Shown here: piece by piece, positions 12,193 to 23,614 of the stretch | Layout: every line of letters starts with the position of its first letter | How positions within the stretch are numbered: the first letter of the stretch is position 1 | DNA from: Gossypium raimondii | Taxonomy: Eukaryota > Streptophyta > Magnoliopsida > Malvales > Malvaceae | Assembly (NCBI RefSeq): GCF_025698545.1 | Contig: NC_068570.1 | Coordinates: 2,666,001-2,730,000, forward strand | Length of the DNA stretch: 64,000 nucleotides | Reading direction: 5' to 3' | Notes under the pieces: generated by a model | What the model saw: the letters and a program-made list of their open reading frames with translations, nothing else | The model's database searches: none | Told to the model about the DNA's origin: nothing | Translations under genes and position numbers: made by a program

Positions 12193-13961
12193 ATATGCAT
12201 GGACGTGTGATGAATTGATGACAAATTTTTAACAAATTTGAATTTTTTAATATAGAAATTAAATTTCAAACTTTATCGTCATCTTGTTGACATACATGCA
12301 ATGAGGCAAAACGAAAAAACCCATGATTGAAGAACTTTCTTTGAATGCATATTATGGCTGAGAGTGATGATGCATTGATTTTGGTGCCATTTTTGCATAT
12401 TATCATATATCATCACACAGATACAGACACAGCTGTTGCCTGTGGCATTTTTGATGGGACATTGGAAACAGGGAAACTCTAGTAGGTGCTGTAATGGAAT
12501 ATTGAGACTAAGCAAAGCAATGCATCGACCTTTCTTTTTTATATTTTGGGGATAAGAAATGGAATCTATGAATTTGTTCGAGTTCCTAGACAAGAATCAG
12601 TATATTATAATATATATATATAAAATATGAGTTAATTGCCAACACTAGAAACGAATAGCATGAATCATCCCTCTTCTGATCCTACAAATTATTACAGTTC
12701 CTCTGGTGAACCCCATTTCCAATCAGAAATATTGAGAATAAACGTTATCCAGTGATTAATATTCTTTTTAAGCTTTGGGTTCAAGTTCCGTAGATGAAGA
12801 AAATAATGCTAAAAGATGATGTCTAATGTGATTAGTAAATAGAAAATTTGGTAAGGATTTTGACATGGTTTGAGTTTTTTGAATGATAAGAGTTTTGTGG
12901 TCTCTGTGATAGATTATGGGTAAATTAATCCCTAAATTGATTGTTTTTGTTAAAAATTTTATTGATTTTACTATTAAAATTGACATAATTGATAGAATAA
13001 TCAAACAATGACATGTGGCGTGTCGCATATATCTCATGCTAACATATATAAATTAATTTCTAACAATAAAAATTAACAAAATGATCAATTTACTGTTTAA
13101 TCTAACCTATAGGGATTAATCTATTTGTTTTAGCGTATTCAACTATGTCTATTGTTTAATTGGATATATGTATATATATATATATGGAGTTGCATGACAC
13201 ATCATAGGTGTCGTATACATGAAACACACATGGAATCTGACGACATTGGAAGAGGGGAGGAGGTATGGGTTTCAAAGAAGAAAAGCAGTAAATATCTTAT
13301 CTCTAAAACCAAAACTCCAACATGCCCATTGCCGCACACTTCCAAGTTGTTTTTTGGGGTTTAAATGGTAGGGTTGCCGCCAGTCTCAGACATAACCCAA
13401 AAAAGGGTTTGCTCTCAGTGTTCCCCTTTCTTCCATCTTCTAGTCTACTCTGTCATCTCCATTAACACACACTTTTGCTGGTCCCATTTCAAAATAAGAT
13501 GACCCTTTAACCAACAATCAAATTAAACCCTTTTTTGGGCAAGGAAAGAAAAGAAAATTCCTATAGATTATACGACAGTTTGGTCACTTGAACCCCTAAA
13601 TGCCCACATGTTCTTTACTTTCATTTCCTTAACCTCTTAAGCTTTCCCCATTTGGACCCCCATTTTATCTCACATCTTACAATCTTTGAACCTTTTACGA
13701 ATTGGCATTCTCTAAAGTACTATTGCACCTAATTAGAGGATTAGGAAACTGAAGCACAACACTAGACACTGCCAACCTTCACTGTTAGCATTTCTATTAC
13801 AATTTATTATTATTAGGGGCTATCTTTATAATTATACTTACTTAGGGTGTAATAGATTAAAATTTTATCATGTGTACTTGATAATATTGAACAATTAAAA
13901 ATATATCAAAATATAGACCCCATTCATTAAATCTTGCGTGTAGAGTTAAAGTAGTATTGGT
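12193..13961. other. Intergenic, no gene seen
   Basis: Between the MITEs there is no ORF with recognisable features. From 12920 to 13130 there is another decayed fragment of the Mutator-type MITE family (ACATGTGGCG, TTTAATCTAACCTATAGGGATTAAT). Short (TA)n runs occur near 12605 and 13168. Confidence 0.5.
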
Positions 13962-14259
13962 GGTTAAAATATGTTATTAGTCCCTGTACTTTAATAAAGT
14001 ATGAGATTTAATCCTTGTGTTTTAAAAGTTAAAAATTGTAAGTATTTTTCTTTAAAATTTATCAATTTGACATGTTGATTAGACTACTCTTATATAATGT
14101 GGTATATAATTGACGAGAAGTAAACACGTTACATTGTCAATTTGAAATAGGATTCTTAAAGGAAAAAAAAGTAAAGATGATTGAATTTTTAACTTTTAAA
14201 GTAAAGGGACAAAATCACAAATTTTGTCAAAGTACAGGGACTAGCAACAAAATTTAACC
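13962..14259. mobile_element. Foldback MITE, GGTTAAAATATG family
   Basis: The 298-bp element begins GGTTAAAATATGTTATTAG and ends in the near-inverse CTAGCAACAAAATTTAACC. Both arms contain the palindromic phrase AGTCCCTGTACTTT / AAAGTACAGGGACT. The flanking bases AGTATTGGT and ATTACTGCT match at 6 of 9 positions, which could be a decayed 9-bp Mutator-type duplication. Confidence 0.65.
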
Positions 14260-15256
14260 ATTACTGCTTCAATGTGCCAGGCCAGTCTCTGCTGCTTTAC
14301 TCTCTTAGACTCATTGCCCCTCAAAAGGAATGAAGCAGTAAAAGGGAGAAATCCACAAACAGATGGGACCTGAAACAAAGATATATGAATAAAAGATTGT
14401 CAACTCTCCATATTGGTGATCCTTTTTTTAGTGGTTGCAGAAAAAAGCAACAAATAAAAATGGTGCTTGAAATTGGGTTTCCTTCATCACATGGGCTGTG
14501 CAAAAATGGAACATGCATGGCTGCCTTAGTTCTTGCAAACAGATAGAGATATATGTATATATATATATAGCAATATGCTCAACCATTGTCAAAAGATTAT
14601 ATATATGTACTGATATGCTCTTGTCATTTCACTAAAGAGATGATCCAAGTTTATTTGCTTGTCAATCAAGGGTTTCCCACTTGACAAATTGAAGATAAAC
14701 TAGTTTATTTCTCTCTTTTAATTAGTAATACAAATATGCTATATATAATAAAAGAAAATAAAGTATAATGGAAGCGGATACCAAATTAATCATTTCTATT
14801 AAAATTTTCATCTATGAATACTTTTATCTATAATAAATTTACGGTTTTCAAGATCATCCACTTAATAAAAAAATTTATTTTAGTTCTTTAAAAAAAATAT
14901 TAAACTCAATTGTAACCAACACAAAATGCCAAAAAAAAGAAATGGGGTTGGTCATATTATATTTGTAAATGATATTTAATTTCATAAAGGCACTTATTTG
15001 AGTTCCTTTCCACACTCAAAAACTTGGGTTTTCTTTATATTACTCCAACCTTAGGTGTTCAACAAAAGGAATACAAATCCTAAGTGACTAACTAACCTTC
15101 AAATTTAGACTAAAAGAGATAAGGAAAGACACACAAAAAAGCTATAAAAAAAAAGGTATGGGTGCTTACAAAAAGTGTTCTAGTAATGGCTTTAGGGGGT
15201 TCTATATAAATATTGACACGTTCAGAACCTTAAGAGTACGGGCCCCAATTCACTCG

Positions 15257-15266
15257 TATATAAATA
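15257..15266 (+). promoter_or_regulatory. Candidate TATA box of the MATE gene
   Basis: TATATAAATA lies 112 bp before the MATE ATG. An identical copy sits at 15203-15212. The downstream copy fits a leader of about 80 bp. Both are seen directly; which one is used is inference. Confidence 0.55.
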
Positions 15267-15377
15267 TTAGCACCCATAAGCACAAAAAAGCCATAAGGGT
15301 GTTCCTATTTTCCCCCCTTTCTAATCAAATCTCTTTTTCTCCTTTCCCATAACTTCTTTTATCCATTTCATATAGCT

Positions 15378-17083
15378 ATGTATAACCCAAAGTCACCTTC
15401 TAGCAAAGACCCTTTGAACAAAACTATGGATGATGAAGAACAGCTACATAGGTTGCCAACAATCTCTGAGGTAATAAAAACTTGTTTAGAAAAAAGGGTA
15501 GTTTTTTGTTTATCACTATAAGCTATCAAATGTCTGATTTTCATGGTTTGTTTTTGTGCATTCAGGCTATGCAAGAAATTAAAGCTATAGGGAAGATTTC
15601 AGGTCCTACAGCTATTAGTAGTTTACTTTTATATTCAAGAGCTATGATCTCTATGTTGTTTCTTGGTTACCTTGGTGAACTTGAGCTTGCCGGTGGGTCA
15701 CTTGCCATTGGTGTTGCAAACATTACTGGTTACTCTGTTATCTCTGGTTTAGCCATGGGAATGGAACCTATTTGTGGACAAGCTTATGGTGCAAAACAAT
15801 GGAAACTTCTTGGGTTAACATTACAAAGAACAGTGCTTCTTCTTTTATCAGCTTCTATCCCTATCTCTTTCATGTGGGCCAATATGAAAGCTATTCTTCT
15901 TTGGTGTGGTCAAGACCAAGAAATATCATTAGTGGCTCATGTATTTATTGTTTTTTCAATCCCTGACCTTTTTTTCCTTTCACTTTTACATCCACTTAGA
16001 GTCTATCTTAGGACTCAAAGCATTACATTACCAGTAACTTATTGTTCAGCCATCTCAGTGTTACTTCATGTTCCATTGAATTTCCTTCTTGTTGTTTATC
16101 TTAAACTTGGTGTAGCAGGGGTAGCAATAGCTATGGTGTGGACGAATCTCAATGTCTTCCTTTTGATTTCTTTATTTGTATACTTTTCTGGTGTATATAA
16201 AGATTCTTGGGTAACTCCAAGTACTGATTGTCTTAGGGGATGGTCATCGTTGCTCGCTCTAGCTTTGCCGACTTGTGCGTCTGTTTGCCTCGAATGGTGG
16301 TGGTATGAACTCATGATATTGCTTGGTGGCTTACTTGTTAACCCCAAAGCTACTATTGCTTCAATGGGGATCCTTATTCAAACAACAGCTCTAGTCTATT
16401 GTTTCCCTTCAGCTTTAAGCGTTGGAGTATCCACAAGAGTTGGGAACGAACTCGGTGCAAACCGACCTGGAAAAGCTCGTATTTCCATGATCGTTTCGGT
16501 CTTTTGCGCCGTAGCTATCGGTCTCTCAGCGATGCTATTCACCACCTTGATGAGACACCAATGGGGTAAGTTCTTCACCAGCGACGCAGAAATCCTCGAG
16601 CTTACATCAGTCGCATTACCAATCGTGGGGCTTTGCGAGCTCGGGAATTGCCCTCAGACAACCGGTTGTGGGGTCTTAAGAGGCACCGCCAGACCAACCA
16701 TCGGAGCCAACATAAACTTGGGTTCATTTTACCTAGTGGGGATGCCGGTAGCTATCCTAATGGGGTTCGTGATTGAACTGGGGTTCGCCGGGCTTTGGCT
16801 CGGCTTACTTGCTGCTCAAGCAACCTGTGCATTACTCATGCTATTAGTCCTTTATAGAACAGATTGGATGGTTCAAGTAGAAAGAGCCAAAGTCCTCACA
16901 CAAACCACCACTAATAGCAACAAACACCAACCCCCATTGCCCATTTCAAGTAAACAACATGATCAATATGCCAAGGCTGATCTTGAAGGGATAATGTCCA
17001 TTAATGATGATATTGTGAAGTCTGCTTCAAATGAAAAAGACCCTCTCTTATCTAACTCACTCAGTACAGATACTGAGCATTAA
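15378..17083 (+). CDS. MATE efflux transporter, DTX48-54 type
   Basis: Exons 15378-15470 and 15566-17083 are joined by a 95-bp GT-AG intron in phase 0, giving 536 residues. The N-terminus MYNPKSPSSKDP is hydrophilic. The body has about 12 hydrophobic segments and typical MATE motifs: GMEPICGQAYGAKQ in the first half, RVGNELGANRPGKA in the second, then CPQTTGCGVLRGTARP. The C-terminal tail is Ser/Asn-rich. The protein resembles the Arabidopsis DTX48-DTX54 group (ABS3/ADP1/BCD1), whose studied members sit in Golgi or endosomal membranes and affect growth, senescence or iron balance. The substrate cannot be told from sequence. A longer reading that starts inside the intron (15482) would lose the first exon and is less likely. 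The frame is intact. Confidence 0.9.
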
Positions 17084-18961
17084 TTTCAGTTCCATTTTTG
17101 GCCCCTCCCCCACCATCATAGAAAAACACTGATAAAAAACACAGTTCCCACTCTAATTCTCTATTGTACCTTGTTTAACTAAATTTTCATTTGTAATTTT
17201 CTTCATTTTTCTTTATATTCCTCCATGTTATATGAAATAACAAATGTAGTAGTGAATAGTCACCACGTTTACTTCTTTCTCTTTATGTGTGTATATATAT
17301 TGAAGGATTGAGAAAGCTATGAAATTTTAAAAGAGAAAAAAAAGGACTGGTGGAACATGATTCTACTTGACTTTCTTCTTCTTCCTTTCCTTTTAAGGCA
17401 AACAATAACCTTACACCTAGAGCATATCTATAACCCAAAATTAGTATAATTTGCTTTACCTACTTTTAATCCCTTAATTAACCACGCCCTGTTTGTATGG
17501 AATTGGTTAGCTTTTCCTCTCCTTTAAAATTTTACCAATAGTCAAGAATTTTCCCTTTTTTCTTATTATTATATTCTTTTAAATTATTTAGAGTATCGTG
17601 CTGGTAACCTAAAAATAATCTCTTTTTTTTAAGGTGGATAACAGATTTAGAGTTTTTATTTATTGGGTCACTTTCTTTTATTTAAAGTTTTGTTTTTCGA
17701 CTCTAAAGAAAAAATAGGTCACTCTCCTTTCGTTAAAGTGTTGTGTTGATAAAATTTTATCTTACCACTCAAAATTTTATCTTTCGACTTTAAAGAAAAA
17801 CCAAGTCACTCTACTTTTATCGAAGTATTGGGCTGATGATGCCAAAATAACGTCTTTCTTTAATACAATGAATAGCAAATTCTCAGAAATTTGTCCAACT
17901 TTTGAAAAAGATCCGAAAAGCTTCGGGCATTGAATTAATGGAAGGGTTGAAAACAAACAGTGATTGGCATTTGTTTATGATGGGATTGAAATCAATAATC
18001 TGAAGCAAAATATTTAGAAAATTGGGAGGGGAGGGGGAGAGTGGAGCCTGTTTCAATTGAAGAAACAAAATCCACCTATTATTACCTCTGTCTACTTCTC
18101 ACATGACAAAAGTTTTGGTGCAGTGGCTCTGCCAAATTTGGCAGTTTCCTAGGCTCCACCTCCACCTTCGTTGCCTTTGGCTTCTACAATTCCAACACTG
18201 ATGACTGAACCCACAAAATAATTTTTTTTAAATGGAAAAGAAATCAATAATTAAGAAGCTTAATTAATGGAAGAAAAAAGAAGAGAAGGGCTTTATTTTT
18301 GGCAGTGGGAAACCCTGAAATGGGTCAGTGTTGGTGGGGACGTTGCATCGGTACTGATGATGATTTTATGTAATGTTCCTATGAGTTTTTTGGATAGAAG
18401 ATGCAGCAGGAAACAAAGCTGGTCCCCCTTTCCCAACAGGATATTCAATGTAACCCCAAATTTTACTTTGGATTTCTCTATAAAATTTGAGTGGTTTTTT
18501 TTATTTATATTATTAATATTTTAATAATTTAATCTTTAAATTTGGTCAAGATATTAATATTTTTATGCACGTAATTTTTTGAATCGATCTTATATAAAAT
18601 ATTATTTATATTAATATATATTTAATGATGGAAAGATTTTCCTTTTTTGCATAAAACGAATAGTTAGAACTTTTTAATTTGTGTCAAACTTGACATACAT
18701 GATTTACATGAATTGGGTATGAAATATGATTATTGGATAGTTAAAATATGATCTACACCGATTTAAGTGAATCCCTCCCTATGTCTCTTTGATATAAACG
18801 AAGCATTTTAAAATATATAAATTAAATTGTAAAGACTTGTGTGTTTATTGTGGATGGTATGGATTTATCGTGTTAAAAAAATATACAATGTTATTAAAAT
18901 TTCAAAGGGTTATTATATTTTTTTAATATATTAAATACAAATTATTTATGCAGTAGGTGCA
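17084..18961. other. Intergenic, no gene seen
   Basis: The first 200 bases are probably the MATE 3' UTR. A 52-bp unit beginning GACTCTAAAGAAAAAATAGG near 17700 recurs in diverged form near 17790 (GACTTTAAAGAAAAACCAAG). An 85-codon ORF at 18267-18524 has no recognisable domain and is probably chance. Confidence 0.5.
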
Positions 18962-21672
18962 TGTTGGAATGCCGGCACCCCTACGGCGCAGCGGAAAAAT
19001 AAAACATCTGGCGATCTTAACCATGGATCCATGTGTGAGGAACGAATCGGGGTGAAATAGAGGTTTTGAAATTACCGAATCTTTATTCCGAGTAGACAGC
19101 AATGCCTCGGCAACGAGTAATCTGATCTACTATCGAACCAAGCCGCAATCTATCGTGACTCCGGCCTTTACGTAATCCACCCAGTTGACAATGAACGGAA
19201 GGAATCCCCAAAACTGTTTTTGGAGAAGACTTTGCTTTGACGGCTGCTAGACCCCCCAAAGCAAAGAAAAATGAGATTTTTATATCTATTTTTAGGGTTT
19301 CTAGAAATTAAATAAATATAACAATGTTTTTAAACCGAAAATTATAATTACATTAATTACAATAATGATTTCGGTAAACTATATATTTATTTGAATTTAT
19401 ATACAAACCAAATTCATGTTCTCATTATGCGTATCCTTGTACATATAATGTATTCGATATTTGATTACCCAATTAAATTAATTCTATAATTAATTAATTC
19501 AAGCGACAACCAAATACAATACCAATTATGTTTTATTCCGTTCATTTCAACTATAGGGTGTGACCCTGTAGGTTCTTGTAACGTTAGTAGTAATACTGGA
19601 ATGATTCCAATGTTACAAACAATGAGTGGTACCTAGCAATGCATCATTGCTACCTAAGTCACAAGAAATCATGATTCGACATAACATTTTTATGATTAAC
19701 CTTTCATGCAATAATCCTTAAGTCCTTTATCTCTGGATTGGACATAAGTCATGGAATAGTCACACTTGCATAGTCCATTCCATGTTCCTTGATATCTTAA
19801 GTAGACTATGATATACAAATAAATATGACATCTCATATCAGCTTATTTGAGCATGGCCATGCATTTCTAGTCTCACTCAATTAAGTGGCCTAAGATATTG
19901 CTCCCATTATGTAGGAGGGACTTATCCTATATCGATCAACCATATCCCTCTACATAGATCGTGGCATATCCAACATCAGCCTTTATAGAACAACCCGTTA
20001 CGGTGTACGTTTGACTATATCAAAATATGCAACTCACGATGTTGGGATTAAATGATCTCAAGTCTAAGGATCATATACATACTAATCACTATGAGTAATG
20101 TTGTAACAATTACATAATAATCCAAGAAACATACTCATAACGGGTCAGTCCAATATGCTGCTCTCTAACACACATATTCATGCATCGATTTTGACATTTC
20201 ATATCAATGACTAGGGGTGAGCAAAACTCGATTCAACTCGAAAAAATAAAATAAAAATTCGAATTTCGAGTTAAACGAATCGAGTTATTTGAGTTAATCG
20301 AGTTATTCGAATCAACTCAAATATTTTTTTTGAATTTCGAGTTCGAATCGAGTTGAGTTTTCGAATTCGAATAACTCGAATAATTCGAATAATTCGAATA
20401 TCAAACTATAATATTTTACATTTTTACCCCAAACTCCCAAACTTTTTTACTTTCCCCCCAAAACTTTTACTCCTCCTCCCAACCCCCAATCTACCCAAAA
20501 TCTATTTCCCACCAAAATTTTACTCTCCCATTTATTTTTCTCAAAATTTTACTCCCCAAAACCTCAAAACCTTTTATTTTCCCCCAAAATTTTTACTCCC
20601 TCCCACTTTTCCCCTAAAACTTTTATTCCCTTCCCATCCCACCTCCCATCTATCCCAAACCCTCCCCCTCCAATTTTTTTAATATTTTCCCTCCAAAATT
20701 TTACTCCCTCTATTTACTTTCCCTCAAACTTTTATTCCCCAAAACTTTTTATTTTTCCCTAAACTTTTACTTCTCACCCTTTACTCTCAAATAAAAAATC
20801 AAAATTATCCAAAAAAAATCACTAAACATAAATAGTAATAATTTTATTTATATCTACTATTTATATTATTAAATTAAATTTCACATTTTATATTATTTAT
20901 ATTATTGAATTGTTTAGTCATATTGAATATTTATATTAAAATTGAATTATTAATTATGCCATAAAATATTCGTGTTAAAATTTTATATTGGTATTAATTT
21001 CACATTTTATTTTAAAATAACTTTTATTAAAAATCATATTTTTACATTTAATATATTTTTAATTCTAAAATACATAGTGACAAGAATCTGAAGATAATTG
21101 AAACAACTAAGCAAGCAAAGAAGCTAACCAATATATAAAAAAATTAATAAATAAATTATGAAGTGATGAAAGTTAATAAAAAATTTGATTAAGGTGGACA
21201 AATTTTATTACGATGGGTGACAATGGTTACAAGGACCCAAAATTATTTTTTAAAATTTAACTCGAACAAATATATTCGATTCGATTCGATTCGAATTCCA
21301 TCTCACTCGACTCGGTTCGAGAAAACTTCAAATAAAGTTAGGATGATAAAATGAGATTCGAAAACTCGATTAACTCGAAAATTTTCGATTCGATTCGACC
21401 GAATGCTCACCCCTATCAATGACAACTCTTTATCATCAATCAACTACATGTTAGTCCTAATGCATTATTGTTGTCCTAGCCAACAATAATACTTGACTAA
21501 GGACCTTTTAAGAATAATCATATCATTCTCAGGACATTATTATAAAACAGTTTATTTATACACACAAAAAAGAAACTGAAATAATAATGGTAACGTCTTA
21601 TATTAATAAACATGATAAATCAAGTATGTTATTACAACTATCTCATGATTGATCTTTGGGCATACTCTAACA
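18962..21672. mobile_element. Solo LTR with a nested hAT element (5-bp TSD GTGCA)
   Basis: The element begins TGTTGGAATGCC and ends GGGCATACTCTAACA. It is flanked by the perfect direct repeat GTGCA at 18957-18961 and 21673-21677. Without the hAT element inserted at 20212-21415 it is about 1.5 kb. No gag-pol sequence or second LTR is seen, so it is a solo LTR. The family is probably Copia, but this is inferred only from the TGTTGGAATG...TCTAACA ends. A reverse-orientation relative is at 38805-40392. Confidence 0.8.
20212..21415. mobile_element. Non-autonomous hAT element (8-bp TSD TCAATGAC)
   Basis: The 1204-bp element starts TAGGGGTGAGCAAAACTCG and ends CGAATGCTCACCCCTA. A perfect 8-bp duplication TCAATGAC lies at 20204-20211 and 21416-21423, the hAT signature. 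Both ends contain repeated TCGATTCGA/AACTCGAA blocks. The interior has a CCCC/AAAATTTT-rich low-complexity stretch (about 20425-20780) that yields a spurious 109-codon ORF. There is no transposase. Confidence 0.88.
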
Positions 21673-21677
21673 GTGCA

Positions 21678-23276
21678 TACATATTTATAATTTGATTCGT
21701 ATGTTTAAATATTCCTTTGAGTTGATATTTAACACCAAAGATAATGGTGATGTTGATGGAAGAACTTGATTGTTATAATAATGACATTTTGATGACTCAA
21801 TCAAAATGTCTTGAAATTTGAAATTAATTTAAAGTAATTTTTATTTTAATATTGTACAAAATTTATTTATTAAAAATATGTACTTTTTAGAGTCATCTAC
21901 CTAGTTGACACTTGTGGGTGTCAAGGTACGTGGGCTATAAATTCCCCATGAAATCCATGCCCTTTTGGTTGTTAGAAGTATTAATGAAATACAATTCAAT
22001 GATCTCAGCACTTATGAATGTCAAGATCAGTGTATGTTTTAACAGAAATTTCACACCTATGAGTGTTGATGTCTATATCATTTTACCTTAAAAAATAAAC
22101 CGTAAGGTCTCAACATTTTCCTTCTAATCTTGAATTAAACATTTTCAAACTTTGAACCTTGACTTATTTCTCTAAACACTTAACTCTAGATTAAAAAATA
22201 CGATAAGCTCTTGTCACAAATATTTTCCTCCAACCTTTGTGTTTTAGCTATAATGCCTTGTTAGGTCAAGGATTTCAACCCAACTATAAATTCAATGAAG
22301 GAAGCTCTAACTCTCTTTATTCGAACATCTTTCCTGACCATGGACTTCCACAAACGGTGAAGCATTATTTGACTATGGAAAAATCTTCTAGCCTAACCAT
22401 AAATAGGGTTTATTGTAACCTTTAATTCCTATTTAAGGTTAGGTTAGAGGATGTCTTCATATCCTATTGATGCTTTTAACACCTGTGAAAATTTATTCTC
22501 ACAAAAGACATATAAATTAGGAAAGTCGGGGTTGCCTTTGATTAAAGTTAGAGTTTGAAACTAAAAAATCCTTGACTTGATAAAGGATTGAAGCTATAAT
22601 ATAGTGAAAAAAAATATTTTGATTGGTGTTTACGATTTAGGAAAATGAGTTAAAGGTTTTCGATGCTTTAAGAAAGTGGTAGAGTTAAGAAAAAAAAGTA
22701 CCTGAAGATCAATGCCTTATTCAATGTATGTCTCGTTATTCGACGCATGAACCTAGAGATTTAGGGTTTAAGAAAATAAGTGACGAAATTCGTAATGCGT
22801 AAATTTGATAGGAGATTATTGTTGTACATTAGGAAATTAATTGCAAGCAATGATTGTTGGATTTTCCTCAGAAAATCCTAGTATGAATGAAAACGTTTGA
22901 AAAGATGAGATTGCAATATTCATTATTGACTTGAGTCGATCAAACAAATTTTATAAATAACATTACGAACATTATTTTAAAATTATTATGAACTAGTATA
23001 TATTTTTGGAGGTATGGGGAAGACATTATGGCCTAATACGATAACTATGACACCATTATTTTCCACCACATTAAAATGGAATATTTTAAGTCACGTGTTA
23101 TTGAAAAATACGTTTTTCTATTTTTTTTAGTGGAAAAGTGGCATTACAAAACGCCACGTGTCTCTCGTCTTATCCTTATTTTGCTTGAATTTAGTAATCC
23201 ACCCCAATTGCAGCATTACGTGGCCTAACGATCATATTTTACCAATCCAAACATATATATATATATATATATATAT
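21678..23276. other. Intergenic, no gene seen
   Basis: This AT-rich sequence has no ORF longer than about 62 codons. It ends in a 12-copy (AT)n tract at 23253-23276. Old retrotransposon-derived sequence is likely but no ends can be shown. Confidence 0.45.
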
Positions 23277-23614
23277 GTTGAAATCTGCTCAAGTCCCTAT
23301 ATTTTTTATAAATATAGATTTAGTCCCGTACTTTTATTTTTAAGAATTTAGTCTCTTTATTTTTCAAGTTTCAAAATTCAAGTATAATTGTTAACACTGT
23401 TTATTTTTTGTTAATTTGATTGGTGCGACATTTTGAAATTAAAAAATACTCGCTTATTAGCAATGTAGCTAAAAAACAACATTGTAATAAACTTGAATTT
23501 AATAAAATAATTTTAACAAGGTTAATAGTTAGACTTAAATTTTGAAATTTAAAAAGTACAGAGACTAAATTCTTAAATTAAGAAAAGTACATAGATTTAT
23601 GGCATATTTTAACC
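23277..23614. mobile_element. Foldback MITE, relative of 13962-14259 (degraded)
   Basis: The right arm ends in GGCATATTTTAACC, the inverse of the GGTTAAAATATG terminus at 13962. The left arm starts TTGAAATCTGCTCAAGTCCC. Both arms contain 'AGTCCCTATA' or 'AGTACAGAGACTAAAT' phrases facing each other. It sits against an (AT)n tract, so the target duplication cannot be judged. Confidence 0.5.

Noticed and set aside
15482..15565. Alternative N-terminus of the MATE protein reading through the intron
   Set aside because: The upstream ATG at 15378 with a clean 95-bp GT-AG intron gives a typical hydrophilic MATE N-terminus and lies at a normal distance from a TATA box.
18267..18524. 85-codon ORF
   Set aside because: It has no domain and no sign of flanking exons. 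The 3' half translates AT-rich low-complexity sequence.
20353..20682. 109-codon Pro/Phe/Leu-rich ORF
   Set aside because: It comes from a CCCC/AAAATTTT low-complexity tract inside the hAT element.
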